64,000 nucleotides of DNA from Deltaproteobacteria bacterium (GTDB lineage Bacteria > Myxococcota > Kuafuiibacteriia > Kuafuiibacteriales > Kuafuiibacteriaceae): positions 496,001-560,000 of the forward strand of contig JADJBV010000001.1 of assembly GCA_016703535.1 (NCBI GenBank), given 5' to 3'. Below are positions 35,901 to 43,473 of this stretch, in pieces. A model generated the notes under the pieces. It searched no databases, was not told the DNA's origin, and saw only the letters and a list, made by a program, of their open reading frames with translations. Position numbers and translations under genes: made by a program. How positions within the stretch are numbered: position 1 is the first letter of the stretch; the number at the start of each line of letters is the position of its first letter.

Positions 35901-38154
35901 CTTCGGCCAGGATCTTCATCGACCAGGGCGTGCCACGCACCGCGGCGGTCGCTGGAGTTTTGAGGGTGAGTTTGGGTTCTTGGCCGGGGGGACCTTCGAG
36001 CGAAAGATCCAGCCCTTCGTCGACCCCACCCGGCGTGAGCCCCAGCTCGAGCCTGGCCCAACCCAGCTGAGCGTCGGCCGGCAGCGGCAACTCCAGCCGG
36101 AAGCCGCCGTGAGCGCTGAGGGGCGTGCGCCCGCTGGCCAGGCGTACGCCGGCCGAGTCGTTCAGCCGATAGTGGAGGTGTTCAGCGTCGACGGCTTGCA
36201 AGTGGCCTTGCGGTCCTCCCGACCAACGCCGCACCCAACCCAAAAGCCGCGCCGTCGAGCCAGGCTGGTGCCGCCCCACCGGATCCACGATCTGAATCCG
36301 CGTCGAAGGCGCCGGCTTTTTGGCGATCCAACGGCTTTGACCCTGGGCCCAACGGCTCTCCGGCAAAAACGCCCGATCGGCCCCACTTTCGGCCATGAGC
36401 ACCACCTCCACCCCTGGCGGCGCCGCCTTGGGCAAGGTCAACAAGGTGGTGCCATCGGTTTCGGTGACCCCCCGGGGGCCCGCGGGGGCCAGGCCCACCT
36501 TGACGCCGGCCCGGGGGCGGCCGTCGGAGAGATCGGTGACCCAAGCCAAGAGGTTGCCGCGCCCGACGTGGGCGTCGAGGCCCAGGCGAGTGACCTGGAC
36601 CCAACGGCGGATCGTCGGCGGGCGGTTTCGTTGCCATCGCTCCAAAGCTCGTCGGGTGGGACGAACCTCGACGATCGCGTGGCCGACGCTGGCGGTCAGG
36701 GCGCCGCCAAGATCAACTCGGGTCGCCGCCCATCGATCGGGCTCGGCCCCGACGGTGACCCTCTGCTCCAGCACCCGTACCCCGGGAGGGCGGCTGGGGC
36801 TGTCTTTGGCGTAGGGCCGAGAGAGGTATCGCAGGTAGGCCGGCCAGTCTTCGGGTTGGGTTCGATACACCGCGACCAAAAGCTCCGGGTGATTGACGCT
36901 GTGGACCAACAGCTCGGCGCCTCGATCCGCTGGCAAATACAGGAGGCTCCGACCTTCGGCCCGCAGCGCTGGGGCGAGCCCCGTGGTGGTCAGCTGGGCC
37001 TCGACGGGTTGGGCCAACACATCGCCGTCCGGATCGGCCAGGGCCCCCGCCAGGTGCAGTTGGTAGCGGGTACGGGCGGCGGTTGGTCCCTCCAACACCA
37101 CCACCTCACCTTCGATCGCCGCGGTCAGCCCCGGGATGGGCGGCTCGACCAGCAGCGAAACCTGGCTCCAGCTCTCCGGATCCAGCGGGCGATCAAAGAC
37201 CAAAACCAAGGGTGCCCCGGGACGACATCCATCGACCCCTCGGCACTCGGCTCGCACCAGGCTGAGGGGCGGCCGCACCGAAAACAGGTGTTCGCTGCTC
37301 TCGACGCTCTTCCGCTGGCCGTTTTTGCCGATCACCCCGGGCCCGATCCGGAGGCGGTATCGCGCCCCGGCGAGCAGCGGGCGTGTGGGTCGCAGGGTGG
37401 GCTCCAAGGTGGCCGCCAGCTCCGAAGGCGGGTCCAGAGTCACTCGGCCGTTCGGGCCCCACAACTCGGCGACGGCGAACACCGACGCGGGCCACACCGG
37501 TTGGTCGAAGAAGAGTTGCAGGGTCGGGCGCTGGGGTTGCTCCACGCTGGGCCCCGCCAACACCGCCGGGGGAGCGGTCGAAAACACGAAGTGTACGGGC
37601 GCCGGGAGCCGGGGCCCGCGAAGGGCGCTGAGGCCCGCCGGGACCTCGACCCGAAAATCCGTGCCCCGAGGGAAGCCACCTTCAGCCTCGAAGATCACCG
37701 CGGTGTCCCCGAGTTGTCGCCAGCGCCCGGGGGGCTCGGGCACCAACTTCACCTCGGGCGCCACCATGGGTTCGGAGAAGATCACCTCCAGGTGTTCGTG
37801 CCCTTCGATCTCCCCGGTGGGCCCGTAGTGGAGCACGGACGGCCCGTCGGGGGGGCGGGGCGGCTCGATCGGCGGGTTTGGGCCAAGGCTCAAGGTACTG
37901 GTCGCACTTTTGGGCGGCGCCGAAGTCGGCTTCGGCTCGAAGTTTGCGTTGGACCACGCTGGCACTTCGCCTGGGGTCCGGAGTTGGGCCTCGAGCTGCA
38001 AGTTGTCTTGCAGGGGTGGAGTGGGGGAGCGGCGTTCGATCCGTCGCTGCGGGGGCGTCGGGGGACCTTGCTGAACTTGCTGCGTCGGCGAAGGCGGCCG
38101 ACACGCCGTGGCCACCAGCAATAGGACCAACCAAGAGGCCCGAGCCAGGGCCAT
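32947..38154 (-). CDS. Bacterial alpha-2-macroglobulin-like lipoprotein without thioester motif
   Basis: The 1735-residue protein from ATG 38154 has a lipobox at Cys18 (LLLVATAC). A Pro/Gln-rich linker leads to MG-type beta domains, including Ig-like segments with HLEVIFSEPMVAPE, an MG2-type stretch (VNRAFVTPGSPPQVELLVVD), and an alpha-helical toroid-like region near LPPGLIGLGELIRPWSPLA. The latter stands where thioester A2Ms carry CxEQ; no CxEQ is present. Bacterial A2Ms are periplasmic lipoproteins thought to trap proteases and often accompany penicillin-binding proteins. It lies 35 nt after an LpoB-like gene. Five copies of the dispersed palindrome are embedded, three giving QDNL and one QGHL. 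Confidence 0.9.
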   Translation of the reverse strand: MALARASWLVLLLVATACRPPSPTQQVQQGPPTPPQRRIERRSPTPPLQDNLQLEAQLRTPGEVPAWSNANFEPKPTSAPPKSATSTLSLGPNPPIEPPRPPDGPSVLHYGPTGEIEGHEHLEVIFSEPMVAPEVKLVPEPPGRWRQLGDTAVIFEAEGGFPRGTDFRVEVPAGLSALRGPRLPAPVHFVFSTAPPAVLAGPSVEQPQRPTLQLFFDQPVWPASVFAVAELWGPNGRVTLDPPSELAATLEPTLRPTRPLLAGARYRLRIGPGVIGKNGQRKSVESSEHLFSVRPPLSLVRAECRGVDGCRPGAPLVLVFDRPLDPESWSQVSLLVEPPIPGLTAAIEGEVVVLEGPTAARTRYQLHLAGALADPDGDVLAQPVEAQLTTTGLAPALRAEGRSLLYLPADRGAELLVHSVNHPELLVAVYRTQPEDWPAYLRYLSRPYAKDSPSRPPGVRVLEQRVTVGAEPDRWAATRVDLGGALTASVGHAIVEVRPTRRALERWQRNRPPTIRRWVQVTRLGLDAHVGRGNLLAWVTDLSDGRPRAGVKVGLAPAGPRGVTETDGTTLLTLPKAAPPGVEVVLMAESGADRAFLPESRWAQGQSRWIAKKPAPSTRIQIVDPVGRHQPGSTARLLGWVRRWSGGPQGHLQAVDAEHLHYRLNDSAGVRLASGRTPLSAHGGFRLELPLPADAQLGWARLELGLTPGGVDEGLDLSLEGPPGQEPKLTLKTPATAAVRGTPWSMKILAEGADGLPLPDAELVVSTTIQDGRFRPARLEGYTFGRERPADDGSRNRATSPRTPVTGRTDPRGEAELALHLTALDPPRPIWLDLSVKGPQRARGQGAVLVHPARYYPGLRVNRAFVTPGSPPQVELLVVDLEGQVVPEVPVEITLNRVTPDGERPWPQGLKVESQSGPLGLELGPLPGGRYRLQAALLDPEGRRNESAAGWVVASSTTPLARDPRRAELILERRRYAPGDTAEVLLLSPFFPAEALLTVRRHGLLTTRQFRLEAPAQTLRLQLGPELVPGVQLNVELLSTQPQDNLQTPNWAVGTVWIPVRPRRPALSLELNPIPEGWSASPHFERRPLLGAELWWLELRGKGPRAPDPLNFFSEVRHSEVLDLYGRAELYEGRGAPPPDPPVIAEGLPTRSAPLDLALPESTTREVLHLGRGEVGPSGEVEIPRTSPARDHLWVWANDGVDRFGFTEVVEPPRVQDNLHWIAPPFLRFGDRPVLRVEVPRGVLPLRIESPGGVWAIEDVRSQLVWAPGRAPQQLEWSLPPEKSTSRFSLPWRETVGPGVRSARWPLFPGAKQDLPGPSPEARQVLYVLPPGLIGLGELIRPWSPLANTQELADQLQFELAWRSLRQAREARDPVLSHLATQLLASLERRLSNPERLAALDALLSARSAGLSLPETPLLRQRSWLEGLEGTPDLQAWAVALLARVGEADPARTRRLAKKEGLSPEGAARLWTLVQGTQSPKAELRLSQLLDQLLAGPSQPRAEALWREALMSTQPNDPRLAQLTARLQNAPPDQATRRLAAPTLMQSRQVSTMELDLSVEVDAEHHAAVRLIDPFEVPSSFPSDRPITVRAEGQGQAELLLFETQGEIPAHSEGPSVTRSYHLGAGPDSTSFPEGVWVTVQIELVVPRALSQVVLHEPWPAGLAPRRPQVFGPPGHLVQGEDHFRWYAEELPAGVHHLEYQAQARWPGHYAAPPAELKVKGGRAWSASQRLQITQ
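33189..33202. repeat. GCAAG-N4-CTTGC palindrome, copy 6
   Basis: Top strand GCAAGACAACTTGC; in the A2M gene it reads CAA GTT GTC TTG (QVVL), opposite spacer orientation to copies 7, 8 and 10. Confidence 0.9.
34497..34510. repeat. GCAAG-N4-CTTGC palindrome, copy 7
   Basis: GCAAGTTGTCTTGC in the A2M gene; minus-strand codons CAA GAC AAC TTG (QDNL). Confidence 0.9.
35016..35029. repeat. GCAAG-N4-CTTGC palindrome, copy 8
   Basis: GCAAGTTGTCTTGC in the A2M gene; codons CAA GAC AAC TTG (QDNL), identical core to copies 7 and 10. Confidence 0.9.
36198..36211. repeat. GCAAG-N4-CTTGC palindrome, copy 9
   Basis: GCAAGTGGCCTTGC in the A2M gene; codons CAA GGC CAC TTG (QGHL). Confidence 0.9.
37998..38011. 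repeat. GCAAG-N4-CTTGC palindrome, copy 10
   Basis: GCAAGTTGTCTTGC in the N-terminal linker of the A2M protein; read as PLQDNLQLE. Confidence 0.9.
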
Positions 38155-38189
38155 CTTTGTGGGCTCGAGCCGGCGCCGGCGAGGCGTGT

Positions 38190-38789
38190 TCACGGCGCCG
38201 AGGTGATCAACTTCTTGATCCGCTTTTGGCCGACCCAGGCCTTCTTGTTGTTTTGGGTCTCGACGATCTCCACCGAGGTCAAATAGGCCCGCAACAACTT
38301 GCCGCTGGCCCGATCGTCGGAGGCCAAGATCCATCCATTCAGTAGAAAGTCGCTGGCCAACTCTTGGCCCTGGCTCTTCGCCGACTCGTCGCCGGCGTGG
38401 GTCGCCTGATCGGCCCGTTCGTCTCGGTTGTCGGCGGCCTCCTCCAGGCTGCTGACCACGTCGACCCGGTTGGAGCGGATCAGCGCGGCCTCGATCTGTT
38501 TGGTGAAGTAACGATAGTCGATGTACGCGTCGGTCTTGTTGCGGACCGGGTACAGGCGCACCACCGGCTTTTTGCCGTGGGCCAAGGTCCATTCGCCGAT
38601 CCAGGGGGCCGAGAGGCAGTCTTCGATCACCGCTTGGGCCACTTGATCGGCGTCGGTGTCGTTCCACTCGCCCGAGAGATCCAAGGCGGCGTCGGTGCGC
38701 TCCACGGTGGGCCCCGACGCAGGAGCGGGGGCGCTGGCGCAAGCGGCCAACAGCAACAGGCCCAACGATGAGGGCAGAGTGATCTTCAC
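38190..38789 (-). CDS. lpoB: LpoB-like penicillin-binding-protein activator lipoprotein
   Basis: The 199-residue protein has a lipoprotein signal, MKITLPSSLGLLLLAAC. The body follows the LpoB pattern: DLSGEWNDTDADQVAQAVIED, CLSAPWI, KPVVRLYPVRNKTDAYID, a helix with LIRSNRVDVVSSLEEA and a final YLTSVEIVETQNNKK strand. LpoB in E. coli is an outer-membrane lipoprotein that reaches through the periplasm to activate the peptidoglycan synthase PBP1B; no PBP gene is in the window. It is the upstream gene of a probable two-gene operon with the A2M lipoprotein. Confidence 0.85.
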   Translation of the reverse strand: MKITLPSSLGLLLLAACASAPAPASGPTVERTDAALDLSGEWNDTDADQVAQAVIEDCLSAPWIGEWTLAHGKKPVVRLYPVRNKTDAYIDYRYFTKQIEAALIRSNRVDVVSSLEEAADNRDERADQATHAGDESAKSQGQELASDFLLNGWILASDDRASGKLLRAYLTSVEIVETQNNKKAWVGQKRIKKLITSAP

Positions 38790-39165
38790 CGGCGCAAGCT
38801 AACCCGCCCCGCCCCGGATGGGCAAAGGAGAGTCTTGGGGTCCCGGATGGGCAAAGCCCATCCACCCCTCTACGCGAGCGGGGGCTCGCTGCGCGCCTTC
38901 GGCTTGCGGGAGTCTTGGGGTCCCGGCCTTGGGGTCCCCTCGCTGCGCGCCCCCACCCGTGATCGTGATCGTGATCGTGGCCGTGGCCGTGGCCGTGGCC
39001 GAACCATCTCCCGTTCCCCGCTCCGCCCCCCCCCCAGCCTCCGGATACCAGGGCCCGACCTCTGAACTCCGCCCTCGCGGCCACGGCCACGGCCACGATC
39101 ACGATCACGACCACGATTCGAGAGCTTGAGGTCCCGGCCTCGACTTCGAGTAGACTGGGCACTCC
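38790..39165. other. 376-bp repeat-rich intergenic region
   Basis: I find no convincing protein gene here between the divergent lpoB-like and HEAT genes. CCCGGATGGGCAAAG occurs twice (38813-38827, 38842-38856); the second copy forms the arm of a hairpin GGATGGGC-AAA-GCCCATCC (38845-38863). AGTCTTGGGGTCCCGG also occurs twice (near 38830 and 38911), as does CGCTGCGCGCC (near 38888 and 38940). Hexamer arrays forming a large inverted repeat are listed separately. Open frames through these arrays encode only alternating dipeptides. Confidence 0.7.
38958..39115. repeat. Inverted pair of GTGATC/GTGGCC hexamer arrays
   Basis: The left arm (38958-39000) is three GTGATC units followed by about four GTGGCC units. 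The right arm (39078-39115) is the reverse complement: GGCCAC units, then GATCAC units. Over 38 bp the arms differ at one position. About 80 bp, including a C9 run, separate them, so a long hairpin or cruciform can form. Confidence 0.85.
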
Positions 39166-40644
39166 GTGCGAAGCCTTTGGGTATTGATCCCGCTCCTCTT
39201 GCCCCTGCCCGCGGTGGCCGGGCCCCTGAAGGTGGGGGTGGAGGTCCGGTCCACCGCCGGCTCGTGGCAGCCGATCGCGCCGGCCGATCTTTCCCGGGCC
39301 ATCGAAAACGCGGCCCTCGAAGAGCTGAGCCGACCCGGGCAGCTGCAGCTGGCCCGCGCTCAAAAGGGCACTGCCAGCGATCTGTTGTTGGTCGTAGAGG
39401 GCCGCCTCCTCGACGAAGCCCAAACTTATACCGTCGCCTTGACCATCGGGCCCGGGGCCCGAGCCGACGCTCCCAGCCTGACCGCCGCCGAAACCGTGGT
39501 CCTGGAGAAGCTCTCCCGGGCCCAGATCCTGGAGAAGGTCGAGGGGGCCGCCCGGGCCGCCGCCAAAGGGTTGTGGGGCGTCCTGGGGCCCCAGCTGGCG
39601 CGTTTGGGGGATGGGACCCAGGTCGGGCCACCCCCCAACTTGGACGCTGATAAGACCTTGCCTTGGCAGTGGGGTGCGGTCCGGATCCCCAAAGCCAGCG
39701 TGTCCTCCGCCGGCGATCTCGACTCCAAAGACCATCAAAAACGGCAAGCCACCTTGCGGGAGCTCACCTCCTTGGCGTTGTCCGAGGCCTCACCACGTCA
39801 CGCCCTCGAGCGCTGCGCCTTGGACCACAAAGATCAGGAGACCCGGCGTGGTTGTCTCGAAGCGCTGCGCCCTCTGTCGCGCAAACCAGGGCCGACCCAG
39901 CGGGTGGTGATCGAGGTGTACCGCAAAGATCCCGACTCCCGGATCCGCGAAGAGGCGATCGAGCAGATGTTGTACTTCACCGGCGCCGGTCGGAGTGAGG
40001 CCATCCAAGCTTTTTTGGAGGCCGCGTCCTTGGGCAAAGGTTATGGGCCCCTGGCCGAACTCGGTGACCTCCCCAACTTGGATCTGGTGATCGTCAAGTG
40101 CCTCCTGGCCCGCAGAAAAGGGGAGGCCCGCCCGACCGAAGGCCAACACTTCGCCTGCATCGAGCTGCTCGAGCCCCTCACCCACCAGCGGCGCCGGGCC
40201 ATCCTTTGGCCCTTCCTCAAGGAGACCGACAAAAACGGGCCTCGTTATCTGGAGGGCGCCGGCGAACGAGAAGGCAGCACCGGCACTCCCTGGGCCCGGG
40301 CGGTCGACGCCTTGTTGGAGGACGCCACCACCTGGGATCCGGAGCTGGAGGACATCTTGTGGGGCCGCTATCAGCGCACCCTCTCTTCCCACTCGCTCCA
40401 GGTGCTCTGCGATTACGCGGTCCCCAGCAAACGGCTGCTCGAGCGGATGTTGGAGGTGGTTCAGACCGCGGGCGCCCACTGCGCGCTGCGGGCCGTCGAG
40501 AAGATGGGCAAGAAGGAAGCAAACCTCGGCGTTTTGGCCAAAGATCGGCTGGCCGAGATGCAAGCGATGGGCAACTTTCAAAAAGGCGTCAGCGCCGACG
40601 ACCTGGGCCGAGTCATCCAGGCCATCAGCCGAGGTGAAAAATGA
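39166..40644 (+). CDS. Secreted HEAT-repeat-like protein, paralogue 1
   Basis: The protein has 492 residues from GTG 39166, with a signal peptide (MRSLWVLIPLLLPLPAVAG). An N-terminal alpha/beta segment (KVGVEVRSTAGSWQPIAPAD) precedes helical HEAT-like units, e.g. DHKDQETRRGCLEALRPLSR and KDPDSRIREEAIEQMLYF, and GDLPNLDLVIVKCLL. The next gene encodes a protein of nearly the same length and order, so this is a tandem duplication. It overlaps that gene by 4 nt (ATGA). One palindrome copy lies at 39744-39757. Function unknown; the periplasm is the likely location. Confidence 0.8.
   Translation: MRSLWVLIPLLLPLPAVAGPLKVGVEVRSTAGSWQPIAPADLSRAIENAALEELSRPGQLQLARAQKGTASDLLLVVEGRLLDEAQTYTVALTIGPGARADAPSLTAAETVVLEKLSRAQILEKVEGAARAAAKGLWGVLGPQLARLGDGTQVGPPPNLDADKTLPWQWGAVRIPKASVSSAGDLDSKDHQKRQATLRELTSLALSEASPRHALERCALDHKDQETRRGCLEALRPLSRKPGPTQRVVIEVYRKDPDSRIREEAIEQMLYFTGAGRSEAIQAFLEAASLGKGYGPLAELGDLPNLDLVIVKCLLARRKGEARPTEGQHFACIELLEPLTHQRRRAILWPFLKETDKNGPRYLEGAGEREGSTGTPWARAVDALLEDATTWDPELEDILWGRYQRTLSSHSLQVLCDYAVPSKRLLERMLEVVQTAGAHCALRAVEKMGKKEANLGVLAKDRLAEMQAMGNFQKGVSADDLGRVIQAISRGEK
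39744..39757. repeat. GCAAG-N4-CTTGC palindrome, copy 11
   Basis: GCAAGCCACCTTGC in HEAT paralogue 1; codons CAA GCC ACC TTG (QATL). Confidence 0.9.
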
Positions 40645-42125
40645 ACCCGACCTGGTGGTTGTTGTCCCTGGCCATCGGCGCCGGTGAGCCGCCGTTGGTG
40701 CACTACGTGACCAAGGCCGAAACCCGCTCTTGGGAGCCGATCGCCTTGGCCGAGATCGAAAAGATGATCGAACAGGCGGCGCTCCAGCCCCTGACCGCGC
40801 CGGGCTCGATGCGTTTGGTGAAGACCGGCTTCGGTGAGCTGAAGTCGGGCGCGTACACCTTGGTGATCAACGGCCGCTTCGTCGAGGAGGCCGAGTTATT
40901 TTCAGTATATTTAACCTTTGGCCCCGGCAACAACGCCGATCTGCCCAGCTTCTACGTGGCCGAGACCACCAAGGCCCTCGGGCGTCAGAGCCGGGCCGAG
41001 ATGGAGTCTCGGATTCGGGCCGCCGCCACCTCGGCGGGCAAGCGCTTGGCCGAGGTCTTGGCCCCGCGCTTGGAGAGTGTCCGTCTCCAGGTCGGCGCAC
41101 CCCCCATGGACGATCCCGGCCTCCCCTTGGTGTGGGGCCCGGTCGAGGTGGCGCCGCCGGATCGAGGGATGAAGGCGGTCCGCACCTTGGTCGACGTAAA
41201 AAACGACGACAACCAACGTTCGGCGGCGGTGGCGGAGTTGACCGGCCAGGCCTTTGATCAACCGGCGGCCCGAGACGCCTTGCTCCACTGCGTCCTGCGA
41301 GATCCTTCGCCGCGGATCCGGGTCGACTGTGTGGAGGCCTTGACCCCGGTGGCCCGCAACCACTTGCCCACCCAACGGGTGTTGTTGTCGGCGATGCGGC
41401 TGGAGGTCGCCGATGAGGTGGTGGTGGCTTTGGCCAAGGTCTCCCAGAGTTTTGTGGGCCTCTCTCGCCTCGAGACTTTGGCGACTTGGCTCGAGCTGGT
41501 GGCCGCCGACGCCACGCCTTCCCGGGCCGCCGAGTCGATCGCCGATCTGCTCCGCAAGGAGGGTGATGTGCCCAACTTGGATCTCGCGGTGTCGGCTTGC
41601 CTCCAGCAAGAGGCCCTGGCCTACGGCAAGAAGCGCAGCTGCGCGGACACCTTGCTCAAGGCCGTGCCCTTCCCGCGCCGCGCCGCGGTGGCCTATCGAT
41701 ATCTGGAGCGGGCCGAACTCGTCGGCACCGGCGCCGAACAGGCCTACGAGGCCACCTTGGAGGCGGTGATCGGCGATCGAAAGAACCCGACCGATCCCCG
41801 GATCGCCGCTTTGTTGGTGGAGGTGGCGGGCAAACGTTCCTTGGGCCGGATGCGCCACAAAGTGCTCTATCACGCCCGAGATCACGCGCCCGCGACCGCC
41901 GCGACCCTCGAGAAGTTGCTGCAGATCGCCCAAGAGCAACGGGTCGCCGAGCCAGCGGTGCGGGCGGTGGGTGAGGTGGTCGATCGGGCCCCTGAGCTGA
42001 AGGAGATGGCCCTCGGCGGTTTGGAGCAGCTGAAGAAGAAGGCCCGATGGTTGCCTCAACCTTCTCGCTCCGACCCCTATCGCGAGCTGGAAGAAGTCAA
42101 ACAACGCCTAAGTCGCGCCCGTTGA
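40641..42125 (+). CDS. Secreted HEAT-repeat-like protein, paralogue 2
   Basis: The 494-residue protein shares order and motifs with its upstream neighbour: a short signal-like N-terminus (MNPTWWLLSLAIGAG), TKAETRSWEPIALAEIEKMI, LRDPSPRIRVDCVEALTPVA, GDVPNLDLAVSACL. Helical repeats occupy the middle and C-terminus. It starts inside the stop of paralogue 1, so they are likely translated together and may act as a pair. An AT-rich patch (around 40895-40918) is unusual for the region but stays in frame. It ends 6 bp before the convergent membrane protein gene. Confidence 0.8.
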   Translation: MNPTWWLLSLAIGAGEPPLVHYVTKAETRSWEPIALAEIEKMIEQAALQPLTAPGSMRLVKTGFGELKSGAYTLVINGRFVEEAELFSVYLTFGPGNNADLPSFYVAETTKALGRQSRAEMESRIRAAATSAGKRLAEVLAPRLESVRLQVGAPPMDDPGLPLVWGPVEVAPPDRGMKAVRTLVDVKNDDNQRSAAVAELTGQAFDQPAARDALLHCVLRDPSPRIRVDCVEALTPVARNHLPTQRVLLSAMRLEVADEVVVALAKVSQSFVGLSRLETLATWLELVAADATPSRAAESIADLLRKEGDVPNLDLAVSACLQQEALAYGKKRSCADTLLKAVPFPRRAAVAYRYLERAELVGTGAEQAYEATLEAVIGDRKNPTDPRIAALLVEVAGKRSLGRMRHKVLYHARDHAPATAATLEKLLQIAQEQRVAEPAVRAVGEVVDRAPELKEMALGGLEQLKKKARWLPQPSRSDPYRELEEVKQRLSRAR

Positions 42126-42131
42126 ACCCGC

Positions 42132-43343
42132 TCAACGGGGTCGGAGGGTCGCCAAGATCTTGAACTCGCCTTTGGCCTCGGGGACCCATTCGCCGATCCA
42201 CGGCTCATAATACGGGCTCGAGACCTCGGCGGCCGCCGGGCCCAAAAGTTCGATCGGGAGATCGACCGAAAACGGCGTACGGCCCAAGACCTCTCCTTTG
42301 TAGAGCACCAACAACCCCGGGGGCACGGTGTCGATGTTCAGGCGGGTCAGCTGTTCGGAAGGTCGGAGCACCAGGCCGGCGCTTTTGCCGATCGGCAGGA
42401 TCCTCAGCTCGACGTGGGTTTGGTTGTGGCCTTCACCGCCGCGGAACATCCGAACGCTCACCGCGATCGCCCCAAGCACGAGGAACATCATCAGCAGCAC
42501 GGGGATGATCCGGGCCAGGCTGTCGCTGGTCGCCGCGACCCGCTGCAGGTCTTCGGCTTGGGCGCCCTCTCGATAGGCGCCGACGATCTTTTTTTTGCCC
42601 TTCTTCTCTTCGGCGACCTCCCGCAACACATCGGCCAACTTGGGCTCGTGGGCGGGGGCCGGGGGGGGCGCCAACACCGGCATCGGCACTTGGTTGGCCG
42701 GCAAGGGGGCCATTCCCAAGGCCGCGGCGATGTCGAGATCGGTCTTCTCCACCTCTTCGGTGAACTTGTTGCGGGCCGGATCGGGCGCGGCTCGGTTGCC
42801 GGCGCCGGGCGTGGTCCGCACCAACACCGGCTCATCCCAGCTCGGTCGCCTGTCGGGTGGAACCAACACCGAGGGCATGCCACCGGGGGGCAAGGTCCCT
42901 TCCTCGAGCAGCCGCTCGGGCAACGACAGCTCCTCGTAGGTGTCGGGCCGGGTCATCATCAAGGAGGCGAGGTCCGCCTGCCGGTAGGGGGCGGTCGACT
43001 CGGTGTCCACCGGCAAGGGCGGCGCCTGGAGCACCATCGACGGGCCGGAAAGCGGCACCGGTGGGTCGGTCTCTTGATGTTCCCCACCCACCGAAGTGCT
43101 GGAGAACTGTGGGGCGGGCGCTCGTATCGTCCGCTCGACGAGGTCGGCGGTGGGGGAGGGGGGCGTGGTCACCGCCACGTTCTTCAGTCGCGGGTCGTCG
43201 AGGGCGGCGGCCAACTCCGCGCCCAAGCTGCCGTCGTCGATCACCGTCTTTTGGTCGAGCCCCTCGTCGCCCTCCGATGCGGTGGGAGAGGTCTGGTCGT
43301 CGAAGACCAGCGACCACCCCCGGCGGTTCTTCGACTTGCCCAT
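42132..43343 (-). CDS. Single-pass membrane protein with PEGA-like C-terminal domain
   Basis: The 403-residue protein has a long acidic, Pro-rich N-terminal cytoplasmic part with several short TxxD/E segments (e.g. LDQKTVIDDGSLGAEL) similar to phosphorylatable tails. One transmembrane helix follows (IIPVLLMMFLVLGAIAVSV). The C-terminal domain (LNIDTVPPGLLVLYKGEVLGRTPFSVDLP) matches the PEGA pattern of surface-exposed beta domains. It is transcribed divergently from the Ser/Thr kinase gene 130 bp away. A substrate or partner relation with that kinase is possible but inferred. Confidence 0.75.
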   Translation of the reverse strand: MGKSKNRRGWSLVFDDQTSPTASEGDEGLDQKTVIDDGSLGAELAAALDDPRLKNVAVTTPPSPTADLVERTIRAPAPQFSSTSVGGEHQETDPPVPLSGPSMVLQAPPLPVDTESTAPYRQADLASLMMTRPDTYEELSLPERLLEEGTLPPGGMPSVLVPPDRRPSWDEPVLVRTTPGAGNRAAPDPARNKFTEEVEKTDLDIAAALGMAPLPANQVPMPVLAPPPAPAHEPKLADVLREVAEEKKGKKKIVGAYREGAQAEDLQRVAATSDSLARIIPVLLMMFLVLGAIAVSVRMFRGGEGHNQTHVELRILPIGKSAGLVLRPSEQLTRLNIDTVPPGLLVLYKGEVLGRTPFSVDLPIELLGPAAAEVSSPYYEPWIGEWVPEAKGEFKILATLRPR

Positions 43344-43473
43344 GGGCTCGGCCGATGGTGCCTCCCCCGACGAATCGGCTCAAGGCGGGCGGGCGGGCGC
43401 AAATAGAGGGTAAACACCAAGCAACCGAGGACCAGCCAGGGCCGATACCACTCCTATCCTACACGGAGCCGCC

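Noticed and set aside
38818..39129. A small protein with VIVIVAVAV and HGHGHDHDHD repeats
   Set aside because: The frame exists only because hexamer repeats lack stops; there is no ribosome-binding site or signal, and the same DNA forms an inverted repeat.
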